Shown here: positions 52,200-62,008 of the stretch, piece by piece
Layout of the letters: each line of letters begins with the position of its first letter
Position numbering within the stretch: the stretch's first letter is position 1
Assembly (NCBI RefSeq): GCF_000424325.1
Contig: NZ_AUJR01000027.1
Span: forward strand, 1 to 64,000
Reading direction: 5' to 3'
DNA length: 64,000 nt
From: [Clostridium] clostridioforme AGR2157
GTDB taxonomy: Bacteria > Bacillota > Clostridia > Lachnospirales > Lachnospiraceae
The notes under the pieces: generated by a model
The model's database searches: none
What the model was told of the DNA's origin: nothing
What the model saw: only the letters and a program-made list of their open reading frames with translations
Position numbers and translations under genes: made by a program

Positions 52200-53598
52200 T
52201 GTTACTTCCTTAGACCCGCATCAGGGCAAGGAGACACCGGCCGTAGAGGTTACGGACCAGATTTTCGACACTCTGACCGTTGTTGACGCTGCTACCGGAG
52301 AGCTGCAGCCCCAGATTGCAGAGAGCTGGGATCAGAATTCCGATACATCCTACACATTCCACATCCGCCGGGGCGTGAAATTCCACGACGGTTCCGAGGT
52401 GAAGGCAGAGGACGTAAAGTTCTCCCTGGACAGGGCCATTAATTCCGCTGCGGTTTCCTACATTGTTGACTTTATCGACAAGGTGGACGTGGTAGACGAT
52501 TATACGGTCAATGTAGAGCTGAAGGCACCTTACGCACCGGCTCTCAGAAACCTTTCCGTACCATTTGCAGCCATTGTTCCAAAGGCAGTGGTGGAAGCGG
52601 ACGAGGAAGCCTTCAAGCTTCATCCAATCGGCACCGGCCCATATAAGTTCGTAGAGTGGAAGCAGGGCGATTCCGTTACCCTGGAGCGCTTTGACGATTA
52701 CTATGCAGGACCGGCAGAGACACAGAAGCTGGTTATGAAGGTTATTCCTGAGGCATCCCAGAGAACCATTGCCCTGGAGACAGGAGAAGTGGACTTGGCT
52801 TACGACCTGCTTCCCAACGACCTGGAGAAGGTAAGGAGCAATTCCGACCTTCAGCTGTTCGAGGCACCGTCCCTGACCTGCTACTACATTTCCATGAACA
52901 TGAACAAGGCACCATATGATGACCAGAAGGTAAGGGATGCCATTAACTGTGCCATTGACCGCCAGCTGATTATCGACACCATTGCCAGCGGCTCCGGAGA
53001 GCCGGCTGACGCCATCATTGCACCGGCTGTATTCGGATACTTCAGCCCGGGCGCTTATGAGTATGACCCTGAGAAGGCAAAATCCCTTCTGGCTGAGGCC
53101 GGATATCCAAACGGATTCGAGACCAGCATCTGGGTAAATGACAACCAGACACGTGTAGAGGTATGTCAGGCTGTACAGGCCATGCTTCAGGATGTGGGAA
53201 TCACCTGCAACATCAAGGTAATGGAATTCGGCAGCTTTATTTCCAGGACTTCCGCGGGCGAGCATGACATGGGATACTTTGGCTGGGTGACCTCCACCAC
53301 AGACGCAGACTACACCTACTATTCACTGGAACACTCCTCGCAGCAGGGAGCAGCCGGAAACCGCAGCTTCATCGCAGACCCTGAGGTAGACAAGCTCATT
53401 GAGACGGGAAGGACCAGCGCAGACGAGTCCTTGAGACTGAAGGCATATGAGGACCTGGCTGTTAAGTTAAAAGAAGTGAACAACAACGCACCTATCTACT
53501 ACAGCACCATCACCGCAGGCGGAGGCGCCAAGGTGGAAGGTTTCGTGATGGATCAAATTGGCTACCACAAGCTGGATCATGTAAAGATTGCAAAATAA
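52102..53598 (+). pseudogene. Peptide-binding protein lacking its signal peptide
   Basis: From 52102 the frame reads AQTEAGSKGTETGG then EYKDTLVWAQGADVTSLDPHQGKETPAVEV and the complete SBP_bac_5 body to the stop at 53598 (RRGVKFHDGSEVKAEDVKFSL, IGTGPYKFVEWKQGD). The signal peptide and lipobox are missing: the DNA upstream in this frame belongs to the OppF gene in another frame. A deletion removed the end of oppF, the intergenic region and the first 25 or so codons of this gene. Without ribosome binding site and export signal it is probably not functional, though the body has no stops. Confidence 0.8.
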
Positions 53599-53622
53599 GA
53601 AAAGTAAAAGGAGATATGCATC

Positions 53623-54384
53623 ATGAGATTATCAAAGATTACATGGCCGACAGCGGAACGGTATTTTAAGGAAAATGACATGGTTATTCTTCCAATCGGC
53701 AGTACGGAGTGCCATGGACGCCATATGCCGCTGGGAACCGACACCCTGATACCTGACAAAATCCTGGATCTGATTGAGGAGAAAAATGACAACATCCTCA
53801 TCGCGCCCATGATTCCCTACGGAGCATGCCAGTCACTGGCTGATTATCCGGGAACCATCAACATTGATTCCGACGTACTGTACCAGTACGTATACCAGAT
53901 TGTGGACGGGCTGTATAAGCACGGCGCGCGGAAAATTCTGGTGCTCAACGGACACGGAGGGAATATCAAGACCATCGAGCGCATCGGCCTGGAATTTGAC
54001 AAGAAGGGCGCCATGGTCGTGATGCTGAACTGGTGGCTGATGGCCTGGGATATGAAGCCTGAGTGGAAGGGCGGACATGGCGGCGGCGAGGAGACAGCGG
54101 GCATCATGGCAGTTGACCCCTCACTGGTGGACATGAGCAAGATTGACCTTCCTCTGGAAATGACCAATCTTACAGACAACCTGGTGGCTACCGGCTTCCG
54201 TACCGTGCGCTTCAAGGGCGTTGAGATTGAAATTCTCAGGAACACGCCAAAGGTAACGGACAACGGATGGATTGGGCCAGATCATCCAAACACCGCTACC
54301 GTGGAGTGGGGCCAGGAGATGGTACAGACCACAGCTGACTATATACTGGATTTGATCGAAGAGCTTAAGAAGGTTTCACTGTAA
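53623..54384 (+). CDS. Creatininase-family amidohydrolase
   Basis: A 253-residue protein of the creatininase family. Metal-binding motifs: LPIGSTECHGRHMPLGTDT near residue 24, VLNGHGGNIKTI, and GGHGGGEETAGIMAVDPSLV with catalytic Glu. The family includes creatinine amidohydrolase and enzymes of riboflavin/F420 and mycofactocin pathways; the substrate is not evident. AAAGGAGA precedes the ATG. It sits after a peptide transporter and before an aminopeptidase, which suggests amide or peptide substrates (inference). Confidence 0.85.
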   Translation: MRLSKITWPTAERYFKENDMVILPIGSTECHGRHMPLGTDTLIPDKILDLIEEKNDNILIAPMIPYGACQSLADYPGTINIDSDVLYQYVYQIVDGLYKHGARKILVLNGHGGNIKTIERIGLEFDKKGAMVVMLNWWLMAWDMKPEWKGGHGGGEETAGIMAVDPSLVDMSKIDLPLEMTNLTDNLVATGFRTVRFKGVEIEILRNTPKVTDNGWIGPDHPNTATVEWGQEMVQTTADYILDLIEELKKVSL

Positions 54385-54565
54385 GGCTTGTGAGAAGTGA
54401 GTTAAGGTTTAAGAAATGAAGTAAGACAGAATAATCAAATAGAATGAAGTAAAGCAAAATCAAATGAAGCAGAATTAAGTAAAGCAGATGCAGTGCCGCA
54501 GGCATGGTATGGCAGGAGCGGTACCGTGTGATGCGGCACTTTGCGTCTCATACCTGGAGGAAATC

Positions 54566-55657
54566 ATGGCAAACATAAAAGAAATCGAAGCGTTGACCAA
54601 TGCCTTTGATCCCAGTGGATTTGAGGACGAGGTCATCCGGGAAGTAAAGAACTGGTGCGGGGGGTTGGACGTGGTAAACGATGCTATGTACAATGTTTAC
54701 GCCACCATGAAGAAGAAAAAGGCCGGGCGCCCGGTGCTCATGCTGGACGCCCATCTGGATGAGTGCGGATTCATGGTACAGTCCATACTGGAAAACGGGC
54801 TTTTAAGTATCCTGATGCTGGGAGGATTCCATCTCACCAGCCTGCCCGCCCACTCTGTCATTGTAAGGACAAGGGACGGGAAAAAGCACAGGGGAATCAC
54901 CACATCCAAACCAGTGCATTTTCTGACAGCGGCCCAGAAAAACGATAACTCCCTGGCAATCGAGGATATCCTGGTGGATGTGGGAGCCAGCAGCAGGGAG
55001 GAAGTGATGGAGGTCTATGGAATCCGCCCGGGCGATCCCATCATGCCGGATGTAAGCTTTGAGTATCATGAGGAAAATAGAATCCTGTACGGCAAGGCTT
55101 TTGACAACCGCCTGGGCTGCGTGAGCATTATCGACACCATGCAGGCACTTAAGGATGAGGCGGACCAGCTGGCAGTGGAAGTGGTAGGCGCATTTGCGGC
55201 CCAGGAGGAAGTGGGTACCAGGGGAGCCACGGTGACGGCCCAGCAGGTTCAGCCTGATTTGGCCATTGTGTTTGAGGGATCACCGGCGGATGATTTCTAT
55301 TTCCGGGCCGGTATTGCCCAGGGCTGCTTAAGGAGCGGGGTGCAGATTCGCCACATGGACAACAGCTATATTTCCAACGTGGAATTCATACGCTTTGCCC
55401 AGGAGACAGGAGATAAGCTGGGAATCAAGTACCAGGATGCGGTGCGCCGGGGCGGCAGCACAAATGCCGGTAAAATCAGCCTCACGGGAAAGGCAGTGCC
55501 GGTGCTGGTGTTTGGCATTCCGTCCAGGTATGTACACAGCCACTATAATTTCTGCGCAGAAGAAGACGTGGACGCCACTGTCAGGATGGCCGTGGAGGTA
55601 ATCCGGGGACTGGATGAGGAAAGGATTGCAAGGATTCTGCGGAAGGATGTTATTTGA
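54566..55657 (+). CDS. M42-family glutamyl aminopeptidase-like enzyme
   Basis: A 363-residue cytosolic metallo-aminopeptidase of the M42 family. MLDAHLDECGFMV carries the first metal His, FDNRLGC the bridging Asp, AAQEEVGTRGA the catalytic Glu pair, and IPSRYVHSHYNFC the last metal ligand. M42 enzymes form large tetrahedral assemblies and trim peptides. ATG 54566 has GGAGG upstream; the open frame starts earlier without a signal. A role in hydrolysing imported peptides fits the neighbours. Confidence 0.9.
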   Translation: MANIKEIEALTNAFDPSGFEDEVIREVKNWCGGLDVVNDAMYNVYATMKKKKAGRPVLMLDAHLDECGFMVQSILENGLLSILMLGGFHLTSLPAHSVIVRTRDGKKHRGITTSKPVHFLTAAQKNDNSLAIEDILVDVGASSREEVMEVYGIRPGDPIMPDVSFEYHEENRILYGKAFDNRLGCVSIIDTMQALKDEADQLAVEVVGAFAAQEEVGTRGATVTAQQVQPDLAIVFEGSPADDFYFRAGIAQGCLRSGVQIRHMDNSYISNVEFIRFAQETGDKLGIKYQDAVRRGGSTNAGKISLTGKAVPVLVFGIPSRYVHSHYNFCAEEDVDATVRMAVEVIRGLDEERIARILRKDVI

Positions 55658-55733
55658 TTAAACGGTATGCGGCAGAGTAGAAGATGGGGCTGAGGACGAG
55701 AGGGGAATATAGGGAGGAAAGACGGGCGGGAAA

Positions 55734-55837
55734 AGCTGGGATGAAGGGCTGAGATGAAAGGCTGGGATGGAGGGCTGGGACGAAAGGCTGGGACGAAGGG
55801 CTGAGATGAAAGGTTGGGACGAAAGACTGAGACGAAA
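55734..55837. repeat. 13-bp tandem repeat, eight units
   Basis: Eight consecutive 13-bp units of consensus GGCTGGGAYGAAA (variants GGCTGAGATGAAA, GGTTGGGACGAAA, GACTGAGACGAAA) lie downstream of the aminopeptidase. The unit length is not a multiple of 3 and no gene contains it. Minisatellite; copy number is likely to vary between strains. Confidence 0.85.
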
Positions 55838-56162
55838 GACCGGCTGAGTAATATGCCGGTTAAATGGATGAAAGTGGTTTGTTGGGAAAATATATGCAGT
55901 AAAGAGACTGTCGGTAAAAATACGGAGCAAGAGATTCCACAATATAGATAACTCCGGGTAACAGTTTAAGAATAAATTCAACTCAATAAAGCAGAAAAAT
56001 CAGCACGTAAAATCAGCAAGTAATTTGTATGAAAGATGAAATTCCCGTTTCCATGTCAAATTCTCCTGAGGTTGACTTATCACTTCAGTCAGTAAAAAAA
56101 GTTCAGCAAAAAAGTTCAGCAAAAAAAATCAGTAAAAAAGTCAAAAAAAATGTCGAAATAGC
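55838..56162. other. AT-rich gap before guaA, nothing recognised
   Basis: Between the minisatellite and the guaA promoter region there are only short AT-rich stretches, including imperfect repeats of AAAAAAGTTCAGCA (56097-56126). No gene supported on either strand. Confidence 0.5.
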
Positions 56163-56191
56163 TTGATATTTGTCGTCCTCTGCTTTATAAT
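56163..56191 (+). promoter_or_regulatory. Promoter upstream of guaA
   Basis: TTGATA (56163-56168), 17-base spacer, TATAAT (56186-56191). A hairpin follows almost at once (56214-56241). Confidence 0.65.
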
Positions 56192-56213
56192 GTATACATA
56201 CGAAAGATAAAAA

Positions 56214-56241
56214 AGAGATTGTACTATTCTGTACAATCTCT
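56214..56241 (+). terminator. Leader hairpin before guaA
   Basis: AGAGATTGTAC (56214-56224) pairs perfectly with GTACAATCTCT (56231-56241), then TTCAATTTA. Because it comes only about 15 nt after the predicted transcription start it may be an early terminator or a 5' stabilising hairpin. Confidence 0.55.
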
Positions 56242-56300
56242 TTCAATTTATAGGGAAATAAATATTTTTCGGTAAATTGGGTCAAGGTATATAATAAGGG

Positions 56301-56428
56301 CGGGTTTGGAAATGGTTTGTATCTGGTTAAGCCTTCGGCATTGGCAGCAGCGGAAGCAGGCGGGTTACGCACAGCTTTCAGCAAACAGGCTGTTGCGGGA
56401 CGTCGGATACAGGGTATTTTCAAACCCG
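56301..56428 (+). ncRNA. Structured RNA of unknown class in the guaA leader
   Basis: CGGGTTTGGAAAT (56301-56313) pairs with ATTTTCAAACCCG (56416-56428) over 13 bp; inside, TGTATC (56318-56323) pairs with GATACA (56406-56411), then GCAGCAG (56344-56350) with CTGTTGC (56390-56396), then GAAGC with GCTTTC. The result is one long rod-like hairpin of 128 nt. A TATAAT at 56290-56295 would place a transcript start close to 56301. It does not fit the purine, THF, ZTP or ykkC riboswitches I know. It could be a leader element or a 6S-like small RNA. Confidence 0.45.
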
Positions 56429-56497
56429 TTCTGGGATACAGTTTTACTATAATTGTTTTGGTGGGAAAATCCGTAAAATAATGGAGGAACGAATCTC

Positions 56498-58039
56498 ATG
56501 GACAGAGAGATGATTATCGTACTGGACTTTGGCGGCCAGTACAACCAGCTGATTGCACGCCGTGTCCGCGAATGCAGCGTATACTGTGAAGTGCATCCTT
56601 ATGATATGAGCCTGGAGAAAATTAAGGAAATGAATCCAAAGGGAATCATTTTCACAGGCGGACCGGACGTTGTGTTTGAAGACGGGGCACCTCGCTGCTC
56701 AAAGGAGATATTTGAACTGGGAATACCAGTCCTTGGAATCTGCTACGGCGCCCAGCTTATGAGCTATCTGCTGGACGGCGTTGTAAAGAAGGCTGTGGTC
56801 AGCGAATACGGACACACAGAAGTGGATGTGGATACTTCCTCCAAGCTGTTTGAGGGCGTTTCTCCCAAGACCGTATGCTGGATGAGCCACGGTGTGTACA
56901 TTGCAGAGGTTCCGGCGGGCTTCCGTATCACTGCGCATACAGATTCCTGCCCAGTAGCCGGCATGGAGTGTCAGGAGAAGAATTTTTATGCGGTGCAGTT
57001 CCACCCTGAGGTGGTTCACACCAAGGAAGGCACCAGGATGCTCTCCAACTTTGTATATAATGTCTGCGGATGCTCCGGCGACTGGAAGATGGATTCCTTT
57101 GTGGATACCACCATCAAGGCTTTGAGGGAGAAGATAGGTAACGGCAAGGTGCTGTGTGCTCTGTCAGGCGGCGTGGATTCCTCTGTGGCTGCCGTTATGC
57201 TGTCCAAAGCCATTGGCAAACAGCTTACCTGCGTGTTCGTGGATCACGGTCTGCTGCGCAAAAATGAGGGGGACGAGGTTGAGGCCGTATTTGGACCGGA
57301 AGGCGCTTATGACTTGAATTTTATCCGTGTCAACGCTCAGGAACGTTTCTACGCCAGGCTGAAGGGCGTGGAGGAGCCTGAGGCAAAGCGTAAGATTATC
57401 GGCGAGGAGTTCATACGTGTGTTCGAGGAAGAGGCAAAGAAGATTGGCGCCGTGGATTACCTGGTACAGGGTACAATTTACCCGGATGTGATTGAGTCCG
57501 GCCTGGGCAAATCCGCTGTCATCAAGTCCCATCACAATGTGGGCGGACTGCCGGAGCATGTGGATTTTAAGGAACTGGTAGAGCCTTTAAGGCTGCTTTT
57601 TAAAGATGAGGTGAGAAAGGCCGGACTGGAGCTAGGGATACCTGAGTATCTGGTATTCAGACAGCCATTCCCGGGACCTGGTCTGGGCGTCAGGATCATC
57701 GGTGAGGTGACGGCTGATAAAGTCCGCATTGTTCAGGACGCTGACGCGATTTACAGGGAAGAGATTGCAAAGGCCGGAGTGGATAAGAATCTGGGCCAGT
57801 ATTTTGCGGCGCTGACCAATATGCGGTCTGTTGGATGCATGGGCGATGAGAGAACCTATGATTATGCCGTTGCCCTGAGGGCCGTGCTTACATCTGATTT
57901 CATGACCGCGGAGTCCGCTCAGATTCCATGGGAAGTGCTGGGGAAGGTTACCAGCAGGATTGTGAATGAGGTTAAGGGCGTGAATCGGGTGTTGTATGAT
58001 TGTACGGGGAAGCCGCCGGCTACGATTGAGTTTGAATAG
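56498..58039 (+). CDS. guaA: GMP synthase (glutamine-hydrolysing)
   Basis: A 513-residue enzyme converting XMP, glutamine and ATP to GMP. N-terminal class I glutaminase (about 1-190): TGGPD, nucleophile Cys in [14 protein letters not shown] and QFHPEVVHT. The ATP-pyrophosphatase P-loop is [15 protein letters not shown], followed by the C-terminal XMP-binding domain ([43 protein letters not shown]). Complete, with the canonical C-terminal IEFE. The 3' end is the attachment site of the integrative element that follows, and the coding sequence is kept intact. Confidence 0.96.
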   Translation: MDREMIIVLDFGGQYNQLIARRVRECSVYCEVHPYDMSLEKIKEMNPKGIIFTGGPDVVFEDGAPRCSKEIFELGIPVLGICYGAQLMSYLLDGVVKKAVVSEYGHTEVDVDTSSKLFEGVSPKTVCWMSHGVYIAEVPAGFRITAHTDSCPVAGMECQEKNFYAVQFHPEVVHTKEGTRMLSNFVYNVCGCSGDWKMDSFVDTTIKALREKIGNGKVLCALSGGVDSSVAAVMLSKAIGKQLTCVFVDHGLLRKNEGDEVEAVFGPEGAYDLNFIRVNAQERFYARLKGVEEPEAKRKIIGEEFIRVFEEEAKKIGAVDYLVQGTIYPDVIESGLGKSAVIKSHHNVGGLPEHVDFKELVEPLRLLFKDEVRKAGLELGIPEYLVFRQPFPGPGLGVRIIGEVTADKVRIVQDADAIYREEIAKAGVDKNLGQYFAALTNMRSVGCMGDERTYDYAVALRAVLTSDFMTAESAQIPWEVLGKVTSRIVNEVKGVNRVLYDCTGKPPATIEFE

Positions 58040-58046
58040 TTGGAGC

Positions 58047-58095
58047 AGAGCTTCAAAGCCTTTATTTTCAAGGGTTTTGAGGCTCTTTCCTTTTA
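58047..58095 (+). terminator. Terminator of guaA
   Basis: AGAGCTTCAAAGCC (58047-58060) pairs with GGTTTTGAGGCTCT (58073-58086), 14 pairs including wobbles, followed by TTTCCTTTT. Located between guaA and the integrase. Confidence 0.7.
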
Positions 58096-58119
58096 GAATT
58101 GCATTTTGATTGCATTTTT

Positions 58120-59304
58120 TTATTCAATGGCTCTGTGATAGATTGCTGTATGCTGATTGCTGGTGTAATCGGCAACACTGGCTGTTGCCGGAGTATAGGT
58201 GAGAACACCAGTTAATTTTTTGGCAACTTCTACGTTGGTGTTGGGATATAAATGTCCGTAGGTTCCCAACGTGGTCTGTATCTTTTCATGTCCCAGACGT
58301 TCTTTAATCAATAAAGGATTTTCTCCCATACTGATGAGCAGGGAAGCATGGGAATGTCTGAGTGCATGAATTTTGATACGGTGTACGCCTGCCAATCCAG
58401 CAAGTTTTTCTAATGCCCGTGGGAGGGTGTGCTTACTGGTGGGAATCCCATTATAGCTTAGTACAAGGTCGCAGTCCTTTAAAACCTTTTGCTGTACTTC
58501 CTGCCATGCTTTTAATTCTTTGATGGTATCTGTGTCAATATAGATAGTGCGAATACTGGCTTGCGTCTTTGGCTCCACAAATTTGTATTCGTCCATTGTT
58601 TTATAGTACAGCGTCTTCGTTATACTTAAAAGTCCGGTTTCAAAGTTGATGTCCGACCATTGCAGGGCTGCGGCTTCTCCGATTCTCATTCCGGTCATAA
58701 ACAGGAGCCAGTATGAGATGAAAAGGTAATGTTCGTAATAATCTCCCTTGTAGAGCAGAGAAATTACCTTTTGAAATTCATCCAGTGTCCAGAAATCTAC
58801 TTTTGTTTTCTTGCTCTTGATGTTTCCTATCATTCGTGACGGATTTTTCTTTGTAAGACCGAGAACAACTGCTCTGTCAAAGGCAATGGAGAGCATACCC
58901 TGTACAATACGGATATAGTTTGGACTAAATTCTTTTGCGAGTTCAAGCTGCCAGTTCTGGACGTTAATGGGTTCTATCTCATCCACCGTCATTTTGTAAA
59001 AGTATGAAAAATGCTTCTGAATGGTAGAACGGCGGTTCAGATAGGTGCTTTCCTTTACTTGTGTTTTATACCAAGGAAGATAAGTTTCCTCAATAAACTG
59101 TTGAAAAGATAGCTGCTGTTTCTTTTCTGTTAATTCCTCTGTGGATGTCAGCATAAGTTTTGAATATGCTTCTCTGGCTTCTTTTTTTGTCTTGAATCCA
59201 CTTTTGTATTTCTGAATCTGTTTTCCGGTAATCGGATGAAAACCTAAGTTTGCTCTAAAATAATAAGTTCCGTTTTCTGCTTTCTTAATAGGGTCTTTTG
59301 CCAT
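58120..59304 (-). CDS. int: Tyrosine-type site-specific integrase of the element
   Basis: A 394-residue integrase of the Tn916 Int type. N-terminal AT-hook-like arm-binding domain (GTYYFRANLGFHPITGKQIQKYKSGFKTKKEAREAY), SAM-like core-binding domain, and catalytic domain with TGMRIGEAAAL (Arg), HALRHSHASLL (His-x-x-Arg), LGHEKIQTTLGTYGHLYP (His and Tyr nucleophile). Start 59304 has GGAGTG 7 bases upstream; the frame continues upstream without a signal. It catalyses integration at the guaA end and excision together with the excisionase encoded next. Confidence 0.93.
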   Translation of the reverse strand: MAKDPIKKAENGTYYFRANLGFHPITGKQIQKYKSGFKTKKEAREAYSKLMLTSTEELTEKKQQLSFQQFIEETYLPWYKTQVKESTYLNRRSTIQKHFSYFYKMTVDEIEPINVQNWQLELAKEFSPNYIRIVQGMLSIAFDRAVVLGLTKKNPSRMIGNIKSKKTKVDFWTLDEFQKVISLLYKGDYYEHYLFISYWLLFMTGMRIGEAAALQWSDINFETGLLSITKTLYYKTMDEYKFVEPKTQASIRTIYIDTDTIKELKAWQEVQQKVLKDCDLVLSYNGIPTSKHTLPRALEKLAGLAGVHRIKIHALRHSHASLLISMGENPLLIKERLGHEKIQTTLGTYGHLYPNTNVEVAKKLTGVLTYTPATASVADYTSNQHTAIYHRAIE

Positions 59305-59340
59305 GATTTCACTCCTTACATAAATGTGCAAGAAGTACAA

Positions 59341-59535
59341 TCAGTTTGATTTATCAGTAAAAGTAATCCCTAGCAATTCTTCCACAGCTTCTCTGGGAAC
59401 CCTGTCCAGTTTGCGTGACTGATAGTAGGTATGCCCTTTTGAAATCATAAGTTTTTTTGCTTCTCTTATGATGTCTGCTGCGAATGAAGTTCCATAACCC
59501 AGTTCTATTAAGTCTTTTTTTGTTACTGTAATCAT
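59341..59535 (-). CDS. xis: DUF3173-family excisionase-like protein
   Basis: A 64-residue basic protein, MITVTKKDLIELGYGTSFAADIIREAKKLMISKGHTYYQSRKLDRVP, with a MerR/excisionase-like helix-turn-helix. DUF3173 proteins accompany integrases of guaA-inserted elements. The start at 59535 is set by AAAGGAGG 5 bases upstream; an ATG five codons earlier overlaps that site. It probably directs excision; the assignment as Xis is from position and fold. Confidence 0.78.
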   Translation of the reverse strand: MITVTKKDLIELGYGTSFAADIIREAKKLMISKGHTYYQSRKLDRVPREAVEELLGITFTDKSN

Positions 59536-59550
59536 GTTCCTCCTTTCCAT

Positions 59551-60108
59551 AGACCAGATATGGAACCCTCAATATCTGTCTATATTATATCAGATTTTGT
59601 GGCAAAAGTAATATTAAGATTGTATTTCCTGCAAATAGTTATTTGATTTTGAATGAAAAATTCTAATTCAAAATGGTATCTAAGCAAGCCGAACAGCTTT
59701 CGCTAAAGCTCATGGGAATCTCACCCCTGCATGGTTCTCATCCAGCCGTACCCTTTGCCAGCGGTGCTACATCATCACACGGACTAAAGCTGTACGGAAG
59801 TATCATTATCACAATAGAAAGGTCATGGCGGCAGCTCTGCGGTAAGCTACTTATGGAACGCTGGCAGGAATCGCTATCCGGTATCATCCCTCCTTTGGTG
59901 GGTTACGGCGTGCCAGCCCAACGGCTCTCTTTCTATCGAAACGTATTCGGCTGCTTTATGCTGCGTTGATTAGACGCTTTCTTTTTCAAGGAACAATCCG
60001 GCTTTGTCAGCCTGTTAAAATGCACTGGTGATAATGCACTTTAATAGACTGGCAAGCTCTGTCTGGGAAGCATGGGTTTGTCCACGCTTCCACAGGCGAG
60101 CGTTATTT
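59551..60108. other. Gap between excisionase and regulatory genes
   Basis: It contains a perfect inverted repeat TTTTGAAT...ATTCAAAA at about 59646-59673 and a plus-strand open frame (59673-59969) without a ribosome binding site. The sequence looks like the conserved untranslated stretch found at this place in related elements. No gene is supported. Confidence 0.4.
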
Positions 60109-60348
60109 CTAGTTTGGTTCCCTGATTTCAAAAGATAAAATCTTTGCAATCAGACGTGTTTCCATCCGGCGGCATAGGGTTTCATCTACAACCATGTGGG
60201 TATTTCCATATTCGTCTTTCATGGGACGCATGGAACGGCTGGCAATAAAACCGCTGTAATGGCGTACAATCTGGTTGACTGCTTCAATATCGCCGTCCGT
60301 AGCCCTTACAATCACAGGAAACGGAATCATAGGGTGCTTTGCTGTCAT
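60109..60348 (-). CDS. Orf8-like helix-turn-helix protein
   Basis: A 79-residue protein of the HTH_16 type found in Tn916-family elements: FPVIVRATDGDIEAVNQIVRHYSGFIASRSMRP is characteristic (conserved ATxGDxxAxxxIxxHYxGYI), ending ETRLIAKILSFEI. It overlaps the upstream sigma-factor-like gene by four bases (ATGA), so they are co-translated. Probably a regulator of conjugation or excision genes. Confidence 0.85.
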   Translation of the reverse strand: MTAKHPMIPFPVIVRATDGDIEAVNQIVRHYSGFIASRSMRPMKDEYGNTHMVVDETLCRRMETRLIAKILSFEIREPN

Positions 60349-60767
60349 GCTTCGTCCTCCATAAATTTTTTGATAAATTCCAGTCCGGCGTGTCTTCTTC
60401 TCTGGATGGTAGAACGGTTGACTTCCAGAATTTTTGAGATTTCCGTATCGTCAAATCCAAGAAAATAATATCGCAGGATAACGTCACGTTTCTTTCCATC
60501 CAGACTTTCTAATGCTTCGGCTAACAGGCTGTTTTCAATGCGGACAGTAAATCCATCCATTTCAAAAGTATGGAAGTGGGATGGATAGGTGTCTTCGGAA
60601 GAAAACAGATTGACGGTGTAATCGTCCATATCACAGAACAGGGTTTCCCGTTTACACTGTCTGGACAACGTTTTGAGATAGTCTTTGCGTTCATCCTCCA
60701 TAGCGATTTTACAGATATAATCAAACTGGTTCTCTATGGTTGTCTGAAATTCAGATGGCTTCATCAT
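60345..60767 (-). CDS. Orf7-like sigma-70-type regulator
   Basis: A 140-residue protein with a C-terminal sigma-70 region 4-like domain: ALESLDGKKRDVILRYYFLGFDDTEISKILEVNRSTIQRRRHAGLEFIKKF. The N-terminal half (FDYICKIAMEDERKDYLKTLSR) is typical of Tn916 Orf7, which activates excision genes downstream. Two adjacent ATGs (60767, 60764) are possible starts behind AAAGGGGG. Operon with the Orf8-like gene. Confidence 0.85.
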   Translation of the reverse strand: MMKPSEFQTTIENQFDYICKIAMEDERKDYLKTLSRQCKRETLFCDMDDYTVNLFSSEDTYPSHFHTFEMDGFTVRIENSLLAEALESLDGKKRDVILRYYFLGFDDTEISKILEVNRSTIQRRRHAGLEFIKKFMEDEA

Positions 60768-61718
<951 letters not shown>

Positions 61719-61755
61719 TTTCTATTGCCTACAAGAATAAGATTGAAATTAAAAT

Positions 61756-61799
61756 GAGCCGATAGTCTATAAGCTGTATAGCTTATAAATTATCGGCTC
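61756..61799. terminator. Bidirectional terminator between XRE and KTR genes
   Basis: GAGCCGATA (61756-61764) pairs with TATCGGCTC (61791-61799), and TATAAGCT (61768-61775) with AGCTTATA (61780-61787). Confidence 0.75.
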
Positions 61800-61804
61800 T
61801 GCGT

Positions 61805-61981
61805 CTAAGCGTCTGGCTCTTTGATAATGGTTGTAATTCCGTTTTTTATTGTCACTAAATTTTCTTTTTTGCATTTTGGACAAAAGAGAGGGAAATTTAC
61901 CAGTTCCGTGTCTTTGCGTATTTTAGTTCGTGTCTTATTGTTACAGACAGGACAAAGTACCCATATTTGTTGTTCTGCCAT
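61805..61981 (-). CDS. Cysteine-rich KTR-type protein of conjugative elements
   Basis: A 58-residue zinc-ribbon-like protein with CPVCNNKTRTKIR and CPKCKKENLV (two CxxC pairs), the cysteine-rich KTR family often annotated in Tn916/Tn1549 relatives next to tet genes. Start 61981 with AGGTAGG upstream; a GTG three codons earlier is also possible. Probably a small nucleic-acid- or zinc-binding protein of unknown role. Confidence 0.75.
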   Translation of the reverse strand: MAEQQIWVLCPVCNNKTRTKIRKDTELVNFPLFCPKCKKENLVTIKNGITTIIKEPDA

Positions 61982-62008
61982 GAAAAGCACCTACCTTTAT
62001 CAATTATA

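Noticed and set aside
51333-53598. Programmed frameshift joining OppF and the binding protein into one product
   Set aside because: The protein would join a cytosolic ATPase to a periplasmic-type domain and still lack an export signal; a deletion is the simpler explanation.
55658-55981. Minus-strand 107-codon frame with Ser/Gln/Pro repeats
   Set aside because: It is produced by the 13-bp minisatellite, which is not a multiple of three, and has no start signals.
56280-56440. Purine riboswitch before guaA
   Set aside because: The conserved TATGG...TTTCTACC...GACTA three-way-junction core is not present; the fold is a single rod.
59673-59969. Plus-strand 98-codon frame in the integrative element
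   Set aside because: No ribosome binding site and no recognised domain; opposite to the transcription of the surrounding genes. Kept only as part of the gap description.
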